From an uncultured Pelagibacteraceae bacterium (GTDB lineage: Bacteria > Pseudomonadota > Alphaproteobacteria > Pelagibacterales > Pelagibacteraceae), in the NCBI GenBank assembly GCA_902596745.1, contig CACJUZ010000001.1, positions 124,001-188,000 on the forward strand: a DNA stretch of 64,000 nucleotides. Direction: 5' to 3'. A program made the position numbers and the translations under genes. Under the pieces are notes generated by a model. That model saw nothing but the letters and a program-made list of their open reading frames with translations. It was not told where the DNA came from and did not search any database. Positions 38,954 through 49,462 of the stretch are shown piece by piece. Each line of letters starts with the position of its first letter. Position 1 is the first letter of the stretch.

Positions 38954-39766
38954 ATGATAAAACAAGCAATTATTCCACTAGCTGGTTTAGGCACTAGAAT
39001 GCTACCTTTGACAAGTGTCACACCCAAAGAATTACTTCCAATAAATGGCAAACCAAATCTTGAATATATATTAGAGGAATGTTTAGAAGCAGGAATAAAA
39101 CAATTCATATTTATTATTTCAAAAAAAAAGCAAAATATAAAGAAATATTTTTACAATGATAAATTTTATAAAAAAATTATTAAAAAGAAAAAAGATAAAA
39201 GAATTGAAAATGAGTATAAAAAGATAAAAAGATATCGTTCAATGATAAAGTTTGTTTATCAAAATAAACCTAAAGGAACGGGTGATGCTGTTTTAAAATG
39301 TAATAAGCATATTAAAAATAATTTTTTCTTGATGCTTTTACCCGATGATCTTATTATAAAAAAAAACTGCACTAAAGAAATGATAAAGCTTCATCAACAA
39401 AAAAAAGGAAGTGTAATAGCAACAAAAAAAGTTCCAAAAAAAACTGTCTCGCGATGGGGTATATTATCTTTAAAAAATAAAAAAAAAAATTATTTTCAAA
39501 TTACGGATGTTGTTGAAAAACCAAAAATAAAAGATGCTAAATCTAATTACGCTATAATCGGAAGATATATTTTACCAAAGACAGTATTAAAAGAAATAAA
39601 AAAATTAAAACCAGGACAAGGAAGAGAAATTCATATAACAGATGCAATAAAAAATTTAATTCATAAAAATGAAAATTTTTACGGAAGTATTTTTAAAGGC
39701 AAATATTTAGATTGCGGAACATTAGACGGTTATATTAACTCAAGTATAGAAATATCTAAGGAATAA
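38954..39766 (+). CDS. galU: UTP-glucose-1-phosphate uridylyltransferase
   Basis: The 270-residue nucleotidyltransferase has IPLAGLGTRMLPLTSVTPKELLPI, the nucleotide loop, with PKGTGDAVLKC and LLPDDLI. It makes UDP-glucose, the substrate of the next gene. The 1-base gap to ugd indicates an operon. Confidence 0.92.
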   Translation: MIKQAIIPLAGLGTRMLPLTSVTPKELLPINGKPNLEYILEECLEAGIKQFIFIISKKKQNIKKYFYNDKFYKKIIKKKKDKRIENEYKKIKRYRSMIKFVYQNKPKGTGDAVLKCNKHIKNNFFLMLLPDDLIIKKNCTKEMIKLHQQKKGSVIATKKVPKKTVSRWGILSLKNKKKNYFQITDVVEKPKIKDAKSNYAIIGRYILPKTVLKEIKKLKPGQGREIHITDAIKNLIHKNENFYGSIFKGKYLDCGTLDGYINSSIEISKE

Positions 39767-39767
39767 A

Positions 39768-41072
39768 ATGAATTTGTGTATGATAGGAACTGGTTATGTT
39801 GGTCTAGTAAGCGGAACTTGTTTTGCAGATCTTGGTAATCGAGTTTTTTGTGTAGATAAAGACAAAAATAAAATAGATAAACTAAATTCTGGAATTTCTC
39901 CAATATATGAACCAGGTTTAAATGAGTTAATAAAAAAAAACTATTCTGTTGGTAGATTAATTTTTACAAACGATCTTAAAAAAGCAATTTCAAAATCCGA
40001 ACTAATCTTTATTTGTGTTGGAACACCAAATAAGAAAAATTCAAATGATGTTGACTTGTCATTTGTATTTAAAGCTGCAAAAGAGATTGCTAAGTGTACA
40101 AAAAATAAAAAAATACTTATAACCAAATCTACTGTTCCAGTTGGAACAGGTGATTCTATCGAAAAATTATTAAAAAAATTAAGAAAAAAAAATATTGAAG
40201 TAATTTCAAATCCGGAATTTCTTAGAGAAGGGGAGGCTATAAGAGATTTTAGGTTTCCAGACAGAATAGTAATAGGATCTAATGACAAAAAACATTTCAA
40301 TACATTAAAAAAATTATATCAACCTTTGATAAGCAAGGGAGCTAATTTCTTCACTACATCACGCAGAGGTGCAGAATTAATTAAATATGCGTCTAATGCT
40401 TTTTTAGCGACCAAAATTACTTTTATTAATGAATTAGCGAACTTATGTGAAAAAGCCAACATAAACATTGAGGATATTTCTCTAGGTATGGGAAGTGATA
40501 GCCGTATTGGTAGCAGATTTTTAAGAGCTGGACCAGCATATGGCGGGTCCTGTTTTCCAAAAGATACAAAAGGTTTAGTGTCTACTGGTGAGAAATTTAA
40601 AACTAATCTTTCAATTGTAAAATCAGTAATTAAATCAAATGAAAATAGAAAAAAATTACACACCGAAAAAATTAAAAAAATCTTAGGATCATTAAAAGGA
40701 AAAAGAATTGCTTTTTTGGGTGTTACCTTCAAACCTAATACAGACGATATGCGAGACTCTGTAAGTTTAAAAATGATACCTGCATTATGTAAACAAGGAT
40801 CAAAAATTACTTATTATGATCCAACTGGCTCCAAAAAAAACTTTAAAAATATTAAAAACTGCAAATTTAAAAAAAGTATTAGAGAAACCTGTTACAATGT
40901 AGATTTAATAATTATTCACACAGAATGGGATGAGTTTAAATCGTTAGAGTTTAGCAAAATTGTGAAAAAAAAATCATTCAGCATCTTTGATTTAAGAAAT
41001 TTATACAATCAAAATCAAATAAAAAATAAAAATATTAAATATTATTCAGTCGGTAGACCTAATTCTAATTAA
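39768..41072 (+). CDS. ugd: UDP-glucose 6-dehydrogenase
   Basis: The 434-residue enzyme oxidises UDP-glucose to UDP-glucuronate with NAD. The Rossmann motif GTGYVGLVSGTCFADLG is at the start. GPAYGGSCFPKDTKGL contains the catalytic cysteine near residue 261, and the C-terminal domain has AFLGVTFKPNTDDMRDS. With galU it supplies UDP-glucuronate for surface glycans. Its end overlaps the convergent RidA gene by 8 bases. Confidence 0.95.
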   Translation: MNLCMIGTGYVGLVSGTCFADLGNRVFCVDKDKNKIDKLNSGISPIYEPGLNELIKKNYSVGRLIFTNDLKKAISKSELIFICVGTPNKKNSNDVDLSFVFKAAKEIAKCTKNKKILITKSTVPVGTGDSIEKLLKKLRKKNIEVISNPEFLREGEAIRDFRFPDRIVIGSNDKKHFNTLKKLYQPLISKGANFFTTSRRGAELIKYASNAFLATKITFINELANLCEKANINIEDISLGMGSDSRIGSRFLRAGPAYGGSCFPKDTKGLVSTGEKFKTNLSIVKSVIKSNENRKKLHTEKIKKILGSLKGKRIAFLGVTFKPNTDDMRDSVSLKMIPALCKQGSKITYYDPTGSKKNFKNIKNCKFKKSIRETCYNVDLIIIHTEWDEFKSLEFSKIVKKKSFSIFDLRNLYNQNQIKNKNIKYYSVGRPNSN

Positions 41073-41526
41073 TTTCAAAAATTGATACTATCTCAACTGC
41101 TGCACCTAGCGGCAAAGAATTTGAGCTTACTGCTGATCTAGTGTGAATTCCGATATCTCCAAATATTTTTGTCATTAATTCAGAAGCACCATTAATTACT
41201 TTAGGCTGATCAGTAAAATTATTATCTGAATTGACATAACCAGCTAATTGAATACATGATTTAACTTTGTTTAAATTTCCTCCACAAGCCTTTTTAAGTT
41301 GAGCTATGATATTAATACAACAAGCTTTAGCTGCTTTAATACCAGTATCAATATCAATTTCAGATCCAACTTTTCCTTTTATCAATTTACCATTTGTATC
41401 TAAAGATATTTGTCCAGAAATAAAAAGAAGTTTATCAACCATTTTAAATGCAACATATGATCCTACAGGGGCAGGAGCCTCAGGAAGAATTATATTTAAT
41501 TCTTTAAGTTTATTTTCAATAGACAT
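41065..41526 (-). CDS. RidA/YjgF-family protein
   Basis: The 153-residue protein has APVGSYVAFKMVDKLLFISGQIS and the family end RSAVSSNSLPLGAAVEIVSIFEI. It belongs to the longer Rid subgroup rather than the classic 128-residue RidA. Canonical RidA hydrolyses reactive enamines from PLP enzymes; activity of this subgroup is less certain. It is last in the topA/small protein operon, sharing one base with the preceding stop. Confidence 0.8.
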   Translation of the reverse strand: MSIENKLKELNIILPEAPAPVGSYVAFKMVDKLLFISGQISLDTNGKLIKGKVGSEIDIDTGIKAAKACCINIIAQLKKACGGNLNKVKSCIQLAGYVNSDNNFTDQPKVINGASELMTKIFGDIGIHTRSAVSSNSLPLGAAVEIVSIFEIN

Positions 41527-41729
41527 TATTTTTTTTTAAGATTATCAGGTATATTTTTTATTTGATTAACCCCGTCTTTTAGCCCTTTTTTTTGAAATTT
41601 TTTCGTATCTTCAACAAATTTTTTTGTTTTACATCCGATGTCAAAAGCTCCGCATTTTTTCTCTTCTGCTGAAGCAAAAGTAGCTAAACCAAGAGTCAAG
41701 CTTATTACTGCTATCATTGATAGTTTCAT
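41526..41729 (-). CDS. Small exported protein, 67 residues
   Basis: A signal peptide (MKLSMIAVISLTLGLATFASA) precedes about 46 residues, highly charged, with two cysteines in CGAFDIGC and then Lys-rich helix-like sequence. AGGAGAAAAAA sits just before the ATG, a strong ribosome-binding site, though it is also the topA coding end. It overlaps topA by 4 bases (ATGA) and RidA by 1. I do not recognise the family. The lack of a lipobox argues for a periplasmic rather than a lipoprotein product. Confidence 0.75.
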   Translation of the reverse strand: MKLSMIAVISLTLGLATFASAEEKKCGAFDIGCKTKKFVEDTKKFQKKGLKDGVNQIKNIPDNLKKK

Positions 41730-44287
41730 TTTTTTCTCCTTTTTTTTGTTTTATCATATTCTCTTCTTTTTTCGATTAATATCAATGCTTCTTCCATTGT
41801 AATTTCAGTAGGGTCTTTATCTTCTGGTATTGTAGCATTAAGAGATTTATATTTTATATACGGCCCATATTGACCCTTCATTACTCTTACAGGTTTTTTA
41901 TCTTCTGGATGTTCTCCAATATTTTTAATTTCAGATGATGAAACTCTTCCAGGTTTCGCTTCTGAAATTAAAGTTATAGCTCTGTTGAGCCCAATAGAAA
42001 AAAGATCTTCGATAGTTTCAAGTCTAGCCGACTTGTTTGCACATTTTAGGTAAGGACCAAATCTTCCAACATTAATAGTTATATCCTCATTAAGCTCAGG
42101 ATGTTTACCAATACTTTTTGGTAATGAGCATAAGTATTTTGCTTTTTCTAAATCAATATCTTCTAAAGATAGACCTTTTGGAATTGAGACGTTTTTTAAA
42201 TTATCATTATTTTGTTTCTTTGACTTTTTTTTCTTCTTTGGTTTTTCGATTTCTTCATCGTTTAACTGATATTGTAAATAAGGACCAAATCTTCCATTCT
42301 TTAAAAAAATTTCTTTTCCGTCATCGTTTTTTCCTATTAATTTTGGTTCAGCCAGAAAAGATTGCTGTGAAGCTTTAGCTTTTGATAGGGGTCTGGTAAA
42401 TTTACACTCCGGGTAGTTTGAACAACCTATAAAAGCACCACCTCTAAAGCTATTTTTAAGACTTAATACTCCATTGTCACAAATTTTACATTTTCTATCA
42501 ATTTGATTATCTTCATTTTTATCAAATATTAAATCACCTAAACTTTCATTAAGTAAATCTAATACTTCTCTAGTCCTAATATCTTTGACAGAACCCACAT
42601 CATTATAAAAACTTTTCCAAAAAGTTTCTAAGACATTAAGATAATTAGTTTTACCGCTAGTTATTTCATCAAGTTGATTTTCTAAATCTGCTGTAAAATT
42701 ATAGTCAACGTATTTAGAAAATAATTTTTCCAAGAATGCTGATAATAATTTACCTCTGTCAGTAGGGTGAAATCGTTTATTCAATAATTCTGTGTAATTT
42801 CTAGTTGATAAAACCGATATAATGCTAGCATAAGTAGATGGTCTACCAATACCTAATTCTTCCATTTTTTTTACTAAACTCGCCTCCGAATATCTTGGAG
42901 GAGGTGATGTAAAATGCTGTTCATCAATTAATTCTCCTAGAGATAGTTTTTCTCCAACTTTAACTTCTGGCAATATATTTTTTTCTTCATCATCATTTTG
43001 AAAAGAATAAATCTTTAAAAATCCATCAAATTTAATTACGGAACCGCTAGAAGTAAACTGTACGCTGTTATCTTTTGAATGAATTTGAATAGTGTTTCTG
43101 TTAAATTCCGCGGCTTTCATTTGTGATGCTAGGGCTCTCGACCATATTAAATCATATAATTTAAATTGATCTGTGCTTAGATATTTTTTCATCTCATCAG
43201 GTTTTTTTTTAATATCTGTAGGTCTAATTGCTTCATGTGCTTCTTGAGCGTTTTTAGCTTTTTTCCCTTTATAACTATTTGGATTATCTGGTAAGTAATT
43301 TTTTCCAAGGTCACCTTCAACAAAAGATCTAAATTCTTTGACAGCTTCATTAGAAATATTTGTTCCATCGGTTCTCATATAAGTGATAAGACCAATAGTC
43401 TCTCCATCAATTTCAATTCCTTGATATAAACGTTGTGCTATTTGCATTGTTCTTGAGGCACCGAATCCAAATTTTCCAGAAGAAGTTTGTTGAAGAGTAG
43501 ATGTTGTAAAAGGTGCAGAAGGATTTCTTTTAACTATTTTTGAATTTACATCTTTGACAAAATATTCATGTTTATTAATAATTTCAGTTGTCTTATTAAT
43601 ATCATTTTTATTTTTGAAACTAAATCTTTCAACTTTTTTGTCATTAATAAAATTCAGTTTTGACAATATTGTTTTTTCTTTTAGGTTTTTAAAATTAGCG
43701 TCGATAGACCAGTACTCTTCAGGTTTAAAAGATTCTATTTCGTGTTCTCTCTCAGTTATTAGTTTGAGGGCAACTGACTGAACTCTTCCAGCAGACTTTG
43801 ATCCAGGAAGTTTAGTCCATAAAATAGGTGAGATATTAAAACCCACAAGATAGTCTAAAGCTCTTCTTGCTAGATAAGCTTTTACTAATGTGTCTTCAAT
43901 TTCTCTTGGATTATTTATACCGTTCAATACAGCATTTTTTGTAATCTCATTAAACACAACTCTCTCAAGTTTTTTTCCCTTTAATAGTTTTTTATCGTCT
44001 AAAACCTGTTTGACATGCCATGCTATTGCTTCTCCCTCACGATCTGGGTCAGTTGCTAGGATTATTTTATCACTTTCTTTTGCGGCATCAGTAATTTCTT
44101 TTAAATATTTTTTAGAAAATGAGTCCAGCTCCCACTGCATCTCAAAATTTTTATCAGGATCTACAGAACCATTTTTTGATGGTAAATCTCTAATATGACC
44201 GTAACTGGCTAAAACTTTATAGTCTGTTCCTAGATATTTATTTATTGTTTTAGCTTTTGCTGGACTTTCAACTATAACTAAATTCAT
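41726..44287 (-). CDS. topA: DNA topoisomerase I
   Basis: The 853-residue type IA enzyme relaxes negative supercoils. Toprim motif IVESPAKAKTINKYLG begins the protein, and ATDPDREGEAIAWH follows. The active Tyr303 is in LITYMRTDGT. One four-cysteine zinc finger (CKICDNG and GCSNYPEC) is followed by repeated C-terminal DNA-binding units containing GRFGPYL and GQYGPYI. It ends in Lys/Arg-rich sequence that doubles as the ribosome-binding site of the next gene. Confidence 0.97.
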   Translation of the reverse strand: MNLVIVESPAKAKTINKYLGTDYKVLASYGHIRDLPSKNGSVDPDKNFEMQWELDSFSKKYLKEITDAAKESDKIILATDPDREGEAIAWHVKQVLDDKKLLKGKKLERVVFNEITKNAVLNGINNPREIEDTLVKAYLARRALDYLVGFNISPILWTKLPGSKSAGRVQSVALKLITEREHEIESFKPEEYWSIDANFKNLKEKTILSKLNFINDKKVERFSFKNKNDINKTTEIINKHEYFVKDVNSKIVKRNPSAPFTTSTLQQTSSGKFGFGASRTMQIAQRLYQGIEIDGETIGLITYMRTDGTNISNEAVKEFRSFVEGDLGKNYLPDNPNSYKGKKAKNAQEAHEAIRPTDIKKKPDEMKKYLSTDQFKLYDLIWSRALASQMKAAEFNRNTIQIHSKDNSVQFTSSGSVIKFDGFLKIYSFQNDDEEKNILPEVKVGEKLSLGELIDEQHFTSPPPRYSEASLVKKMEELGIGRPSTYASIISVLSTRNYTELLNKRFHPTDRGKLLSAFLEKLFSKYVDYNFTADLENQLDEITSGKTNYLNVLETFWKSFYNDVGSVKDIRTREVLDLLNESLGDLIFDKNEDNQIDRKCKICDNGVLSLKNSFRGGAFIGCSNYPECKFTRPLSKAKASQQSFLAEPKLIGKNDDGKEIFLKNGRFGPYLQYQLNDEEIEKPKKKKKSKKQNNDNLKNVSIPKGLSLEDIDLEKAKYLCSLPKSIGKHPELNEDITINVGRFGPYLKCANKSARLETIEDLFSIGLNRAITLISEAKPGRVSSSEIKNIGEHPEDKKPVRVMKGQYGPYIKYKSLNATIPEDKDPTEITMEEALILIEKRREYDKTKKRRKK

Positions 44288-44357
44288 ATTTGAGACTTAT
44301 TCAAAATTTAATATAAATGTCAAATTTATTTAATTTTAACACAAAAAAGCTAATAAA

Positions 44358-44939
44358 TTAAAACTTAATTTTAGTTTCCTTTTTATCTTTTATTCTCAAA
44401 ATATTTTGTTTGTGGGTATAAATAATTATCAAGAAAAATAAAATTAAGAAAATATTCTGGAAATTATTATCAAAAAATAAATTATAAATTATTAATGATA
44501 AAGATGCCAAAATAGATGAGAGAGAAGAATATCTAAATAAAAATAAAACAATTAACCATACAGCTCCAAAAATTAAAGCCAATTTAAATGATAGGGCTAA
44601 AATTATACCAACATAAACTGCTACTCCTTTACCACCTTTAAATTTTAACCAGACAGGAAAAATATGACCAATGAAACAAATTAGTCCCATTAAATATATT
44701 AAGTCAGGAAAATAAAAAAAATAAACTTTAACTACTAAATATCCTTTACCAATATCAAAAAATAAGGTTAATAAAGCTAAAATTTTGTTGCCAGTTCGAA
44801 GCACATTAGTTGCACCTATGTTTCCGGATCCAATTTTTCTTACATCTTTTTTTAAAAAAAATTTAGTAAATATTAAACCAAAAGGTATTGACCCTATAAG
44901 GTATGAACACAAAGATAAAATTATAATTTCCATTTTCAA
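44358..44939 (-). CDS. plsY: Acyl-phosphate glycerol-3-phosphate acyltransferase PlsY
   Basis: The 193-residue inner-membrane protein has five or so membrane segments with GSGNIGATNVLRTG (motif 1) and KFKGGKGVAVYVG (motif 2). It acylates glycerol-3-phosphate in the first step of phospholipid synthesis. It overlaps pyrC by 4 bases and lies 70 bases upstream of topA in the same direction. Confidence 0.93.
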   Translation of the reverse strand: MKMEIIILSLCSYLIGSIPFGLIFTKFFLKKDVRKIGSGNIGATNVLRTGNKILALLTLFFDIGKGYLVVKVYFFYFPDLIYLMGLICFIGHIFPVWLKFKGGKGVAVYVGIILALSFKLALIFGAVWLIVLFLFRYSSLSSILASLSLIIYNLFFDNNFQNIFLILFFLIIIYTHKQNILRIKDKKETKIKF

Positions 44940-46222
44940 ATTTTAAATACAGGTTCACCTTTCAAAAAGGTCATCAAAACTTTACCCTGTAATCTTTTGT
45001 CTTCAATAGCAGTATTTTTAGATTTGGATTTTAAATTCCCTGCTTTGACCACCCATGGTTTATTTAAATCAATCACACAAATATCTGCATCGGATCCCTT
45101 TTTTAAAGTGCCTTTATTAATTTTAAGAATATTTGATGGATTTATTGTTAGACATTCAACTATCTTATTAAGTGGTAAAGACTCATTATGATACAGTTCT
45201 AGAGCTAAAGGTAAAAGAGTTTCCACACCTATTGCGCCAGTGGCTGCTTGAGCAAAAGGAAGTCTTTTACTTTCCTCATCCTCAGGAGTGTGGTCTGAAA
45301 CAATAACATCAATAAGTCCATTTTTTAGTCCCTCTACTAGTGCTTTTCTATCATCTTCCAATCGAAGGGGAGGAGATAGTTTTAAAAATGTTTTAAAGTC
45401 CCCAATATCATTTTCATTAAGGGAAATATTATTTATTGAAACCCCAACACTAAATTTTTTACCGTTTAATTTATTTTTTTTAATAACATCTAAAGAACTC
45501 TGAGATGAAATTTGATTTATATGGTACCTACATGGGAATTCACTTAATAAAGAGAGATCTCTTTCTATAATAATTTTTTCAGCAATTGGTGATATTCCAC
45601 TCAAACCAAGTCTATTAGATACTTCACCTTCATTTATACATCTATTTTTTGATAATTCGTAATCCTCAGCATGTTGCATAATCAAAACACCAATATCGGA
45701 TGCATAATTCATTATCCTGGCCATAGTCTCTGTATTTTGAACTGTTTTGTTTACATCACTAAATCCAATAATTCCTTTTGCTGACAATAAACCAAATTCT
45801 GTCATCAACTTACCCTCCATTTGTTTTGTGAGAGAAGCACACGGAAAGAGATTAATTTTTGATTTATCTCGTCCGCGTCTCATTATAAAATCCACCATGG
45901 AGACATTATCTATAATAGGCTTTGTGTTAGGCATCGTAACAATAGAAGTAACACCACCTGCAAGAGCTGCTTGACTTAAAGTTCTAAAATTTTCTTTGTA
46001 TTCAAATCCTGGTTCACCAACAAATGCCTTCATGTCAACGATACCAGGTATTATTAGATTTTTTTTAACATCAATCACTTCAGCATTTGGACAGTCTTTT
46101 TTAGTTACTTTTTTACCAATAGCTTTTACTTTTCCATTTTTATCAATAATTATTGAACCCATTTCATCTAATTTTTGAGATGGGTCAACAATTCTAGCGT
46201 TTATTATAATTTTTTCATTCAT
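44936..46222 (-). CDS. pyrC: Dihydroorotase-like protein lacking the HxH metal motif
   Basis: The 428-residue protein has the class I dihydroorotase fold. Where active enzymes have D-x-H-x-H, this has [18 protein letters not shown], so both metal-binding histidines are missing. A second metal histidine is also replaced (YHINQIS in place of HI-x-H-x-S). The aspartate region remains as [12 protein letters not shown]. Such pseudo-dihydroorotases (PyrC' or PyrX) are known as structural partners of aspartate transcarbamoylase, and pyrB lies directly upstream with a 4-base overlap. An active dihydroorotase should therefore exist elsewhere. I infer no catalysis. Confidence 0.85.
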   Translation of the reverse strand: MNEKIIINARIVDPSQKLDEMGSIIIDKNGKVKAIGKKVTKKDCPNAEVIDVKKNLIIPGIVDMKAFVGEPGFEYKENFRTLSQAALAGGVTSIVTMPNTKPIIDNVSMVDFIMRRGRDKSKINLFPCASLTKQMEGKLMTEFGLLSAKGIIGFSDVNKTVQNTETMARIMNYASDIGVLIMQHAEDYELSKNRCINEGEVSNRLGLSGISPIAEKIIIERDLSLLSEFPCRYHINQISSQSSLDVIKKNKLNGKKFSVGVSINNISLNENDIGDFKTFLKLSPPLRLEDDRKALVEGLKNGLIDVIVSDHTPEDEESKRLPFAQAATGAIGVETLLPLALELYHNESLPLNKIVECLTINPSNILKINKGTLKKGSDADICVIDLNKPWVVKAGNLKSKSKNTAIEDKRLQGKVLMTFLKGEPVFKI

Positions 46223-47163
46223 TTACAATATAATTTTAAACATGCCATTCTAACAGCTACTCCAAGTTCAACCTGTTCTTTTACTAGACTTACATTAATA
46301 TCATCAGCTAATTTAGTATCTATTTCTACCCCTCTATTCATTGGGCCAGGATGCATGATCAAAGCATTTTTGTTAGCAAACTTTAATTTTTCTGGAGTTA
46401 AACCAAAGTACTCATAGTATTCTCTTTTAGAAGGAAGAAATGATCCTTGCATTCTTTCATTTTGCAATCTTAACATCATAACAATGTCACAACCATCTAA
46501 ACCTTTTTTCATATTAGTAAAAGACTTCACACCCAATCGTTCAATTGATTTTGGCATTAATGTTTTAGGAGCAATTACATTTACTTCAGCTCCAAGCATA
46601 TTCATTAAATAAATATTTGATCTAGCAACCCTAGAATGGAGTATATCTCCACAAATTGCTATCTTAAGACCTTCAATATTACCTTTACGACTAATTATTG
46701 TTAAAGCATCGAGCAATGCTTGAGTAGGGTGTTCTCTCCTACCATCACCTGCGTTAATTACAGCACAATTTACTTTTTGTGAAAGTAAATTTGGTGCTCC
46801 CGAGTCCTGGTGTCTTATTACAATTAAATCTGGATGCATAGCATTTAATGTCATAGCTGTATCAATAAGAGTTTCACCTTTTTTTAAAGCAGAGTTACTC
46901 ATATTCATAGTCATAACATCAGCACCTAATCTTTTGCCAGCCAAGTCAAACGAACTTTGTGTTCTAGTTGAAGGTTCAAAAAATAAATTAATTTGAGTTT
47001 TGCCTCTTAATGTGTCCAGTTTTTTAGTATTACTTCTATTTAATTTTATGAAGGTCTTTGCTTCATTAAGAATTTTTTTAGCTTCTAAAATTGATAAGTT
47101 TTGAATACCTAATAGATGTTTGGGTGAGTTTTTAATAGCTGAAATCTTTTTTACTACTGCCAT
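46219..47163 (-). CDS. pyrB: Aspartate carbamoyltransferase catalytic subunit
   Basis: The enzyme makes carbamoyl-aspartate for pyrimidines. [21 protein letters not shown] is the carbamoyl-phosphate signature; [16 protein letters not shown] and [21 protein letters not shown] follow. I prefer the ATG at 47163 (314 residues) to a TTG three codons upstream. No pyrI is present, consistent with a PyrB-PyrC' complex. Confidence 0.95.
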   Translation of the reverse strand: MAVVKKISAIKNSPKHLLGIQNLSILEAKKILNEAKTFIKLNRSNTKKLDTLRGKTQINLFFEPSTRTQSSFDLAGKRLGADVMTMNMSNSALKKGETLIDTAMTLNAMHPDLIVIRHQDSGAPNLLSQKVNCAVINAGDGRREHPTQALLDALTIISRKGNIEGLKIAICGDILHSRVARSNIYLMNMLGAEVNVIAPKTLMPKSIERLGVKSFTNMKKGLDGCDIVMMLRLQNERMQGSFLPSKREYYEYFGLTPEKLKFANKNALIMHPGPMNRGVEIDTKLADDINVSLVKEQVELGVAVRMACLKLYCK

Positions 47164-47198
47164 TAAAATCAACTCTATAGGCCTTTTGCACTATCTTA

Positions 47199-47663
47199 TC
47201 AAGTATTATTTTTATTTAAATAATCCAAAGCACCTTGTAATATGAATTGAGCCGCATTTTCGTCTAATTTTTGGACCTTTTTACTTACATTTATATCTAA
47301 ATTGCTCGACAAATTGAAAGCCCCTTCACTTGATAATCTCTCATCCCACATTGTGATATTTTGTGTAACATCTTTTGATAAATTTAAAGCTAAGTCTTTA
47401 GCTGATTGGGATGAAGAACCAGATGAACCGTCCATATTTATGGGGTTTCCAATCACTATACCTTTAATAGTATTTTCATCGACTATTTTCTTTATTTCAG
47501 CCAAAAAACTAGAATAATCTTTTTTAATTATAGTTGTGTATGGAGTAGCAACTTTTTTATTTTCATCTGAAATAGCTATTCCTATACGCTTTTTTCCAGG
47601 ATCAATGCCTATTAGCCTTGATTTTTTGTCTAGTTTTTTCTTAAATTCCTCAATATCCAACAT
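47199..47663 (-). CDS. ruvX: Putative pre-16S rRNA nuclease / Holliday junction resolvase-like RuvX
   Basis: The 154-residue YqgF protein has an RNase H-like fold. RLIGIDPGKKRIGIAIS, GNPINMDGSSG, WDERLSS and KLDENAAQFILQGALD include the conserved acidic residues. The family matures the 16S 5' end in E. coli. It is upstream of pyrB on the same strand and divergent from gatC across 54 bases. Confidence 0.92.
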   Translation of the reverse strand: MLDIEEFKKKLDKKSRLIGIDPGKKRIGIAISDENKKVATPYTTIIKKDYSSFLAEIKKIVDENTIKGIVIGNPINMDGSSGSSSQSAKDLALNLSKDVTQNITMWDERLSSEGAFNLSSNLDINVSKKVQKLDENAAQFILQGALDYLNKNNT

Positions 47664-47717
47664 TTATTTATTATATTTTATGATATTAATTTCCTATATA
47701 AATAACTTAAATCACAG

Positions 47718-48005
47718 ATGTCCATAGATAAAGATAAAATTAAACATATTAGTAAGTTAGCTAGAATTTCTATAGATTCAAAAAAATCTGACTCTTTAGC
47801 TAAAGATTTAACATCTATATTCAAGTTTATAGAGCAATTAAATGAGTTAAATACTGATAAAGTAGAGCCATTATCCTCAATTTTAAACACACCGCTCAGA
47901 TCAAGAGAAGACCAAATAAATGATGGAAAAATAAGAGATAAAATTCTTGAAAATTCGCCAAAAAAAAATGAGGAATTTTTTGTTGTTCCAAAGGTAATTG
48001 AATAA
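47718..48005 (+). CDS. gatC: Asp/Glu-tRNA amidotransferase subunit C
   Basis: The 95-residue subunit has [18 protein letters not shown], then [19 protein letters not shown] and the C-terminal REDQINDG. It stabilises GatA and packs against GatB. It overlaps gatA by one base in the gatCAB operon. Confidence 0.94.
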   Translation: MSIDKDKIKHISKLARISIDSKKSDSLAKDLTSIFKFIEQLNELNTDKVEPLSSILNTPLRSREDQINDGKIRDKILENSPKKNEEFFVVPKVIE

Positions 48006-49462
48006 TGTCAGAAATTGTAAAAAAAAACTTATCGGAAATAATAGATTTAATTAAAAAAAAAGAGATTAAATCTGAAGAGCTTGCCAATCTTTACATAGAT
48101 AAGGTAAATAAAAGCAAAAAACTTAATTCTTATATAACTACTTGTTTTGAACATGCTATCCAAAAATCAAAAGAGTTTGATAAAAAACCAAATTTAAACT
48201 CTTTGCTCCCGGGAGTCCCATTAGCTGTAAAAGATCTTTTTTGTACAAATGGATTTAAAACCACCGCTGGTAGTAAAATGCTTGAAAATTTTATACCTCA
48301 ATATGAGTCCACTGTTACAGAAAATTTATGGAAAGAGGGAGCAATCTTACTCGGTAAATTGAATTGTGACGAATATGCAATGGGATCATCTAATGAAACA
48401 AGTTATTTTGGAAATGTTGTAAATCCAATAGCGAAGGACACTGTTCCTGGGGGATCATCTGGTGGCTCTGCATCTGCACTTGCAGCTGATTTAACTCCTG
48501 CAACAATAGGTACGGACACAGGTGGATCAATAAGACAGCCTGCTTCCTTTACTGGAACTGTCGGATTAAAACCAACTTATGGATTATGTTCACGTTGGGG
48601 AATTGTTGCCTTTGCATCATCACTTGACCAAGCTGGTCCTATGACCAAATCTGTTAAAGATTGTTCGATCATGTTAGAGGCTATGGCTGGCTTTGATAAA
48701 AAAGACTCTACGTCTATTGAAAAGAAAAAAGAAAATTATTCAAAAAATTTGAAAACAGATATTAAAGGTCTCAAAATTGGTATACCCAAGGAATATAGAG
48801 TTGATAATATGCCAAAAGAAATTGATGAATTGTGGAACAAGGGAAAAAGTATTTTAAAAGATTTAGGTGCCGACATAATTGATATCTCACTCCCTCATAC
48901 AAAGTATGCATTGCCAACATATTATATAGTTGCACCAGCTGAAGCTTCGTCAAATTTGGCTAGATATGATGGTGTAAAGTATGGTTATAGATCATCAAAA
49001 GGAAATGATTTAATTGAAATGTATGAGAATACAAGATCCGAAGGATTTGGAGATGAGGTAAAGAGAAGAATCTTAATTGGTACTTACGTTTTGTCATCAG
49101 GATACTATGATGCTTATTATCTTAAAGCTCAAAAAGTTAGACAGCTTATTAAAAAAGATTTTGATGAAAATTTTGGTAAGGTAGATGCTATTTTGACACC
49201 TTCAACACCAAGTTCTGCATTTAAAATTGGTGAAAAGACTAATGACCCTATTTCTATGTATCTCAATGATATATTCACTGTACCAGTAAATTTAGCTGGT
49301 TTACCTGCAATATCCGTACCCGCAGGCTTAGATAAAAAGGGCTATCCACTAGGATTGCAGTTAATTGGGAAGACTTTAGATGAGCAAAATATATTGAATG
49401 TGGCCTATGCTTTTGAAAAAAATTGTAATTTTAAAAACGAAATAAAAAATTGGTGGTTATGA
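48005..49462 (+). CDS. gatA: Asp/Glu-tRNA amidotransferase subunit A
   Basis: The 485-residue amidase releases ammonia from glutamine to convert Glu-tRNA(Gln) to Gln-tRNA(Gln). The Ser-cisSer-Lys triad is visible as Lys76 (AVKDLF), Ser151 ([11 protein letters not shown]) and Ser175 ([10 protein letters not shown]). Its stop overlaps the gatB ATG as ATGA. Confidence 0.97.
   Translation: MSEIVKKNLSEIIDLIKKKEIKSEELANLYIDKVNKSKKLNSYITTCFEHAIQKSKEFDKKPNLNSLLPGVPLAVKDLFCTNGFKTTAGSKMLENFIPQYESTVTENLWKEGAILLGKLNCDEYAMGSSNETSYFGNVVNPIAKDTVPGGSSGGSASALAADLTPATIGTDTGGSIRQPASFTGTVGLKPTYGLCSRWGIVAFASSLDQAGPMTKSVKDCSIMLEAMAGFDKKDSTSIEKKKENYSKNLKTDIKGLKIGIPKEYRVDNMPKEIDELWNKGKSILKDLGADIIDISLPHTKYALPTYYIVAPAEASSNLARYDGVKYGYRSSKGNDLIEMYENTRSEGFGDEVKRRILIGTYVLSSGYYDAYYLKAQKVRQLIKKDFDENFGKVDAILTPSTPSSAFKIGEKTNDPISMYLNDIFTVPVNLAGLPAISVPAGLDKKGYPLGLQLIGKTLDEQNILNVAYAFEKNCNFKNEIKNWWL

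Noticed and set aside
47164-47172. TTG start for pyrB three codons upstream
   Set aside because: The ATG at 47163 is the more usual codon and adds no loss of conserved sequence.
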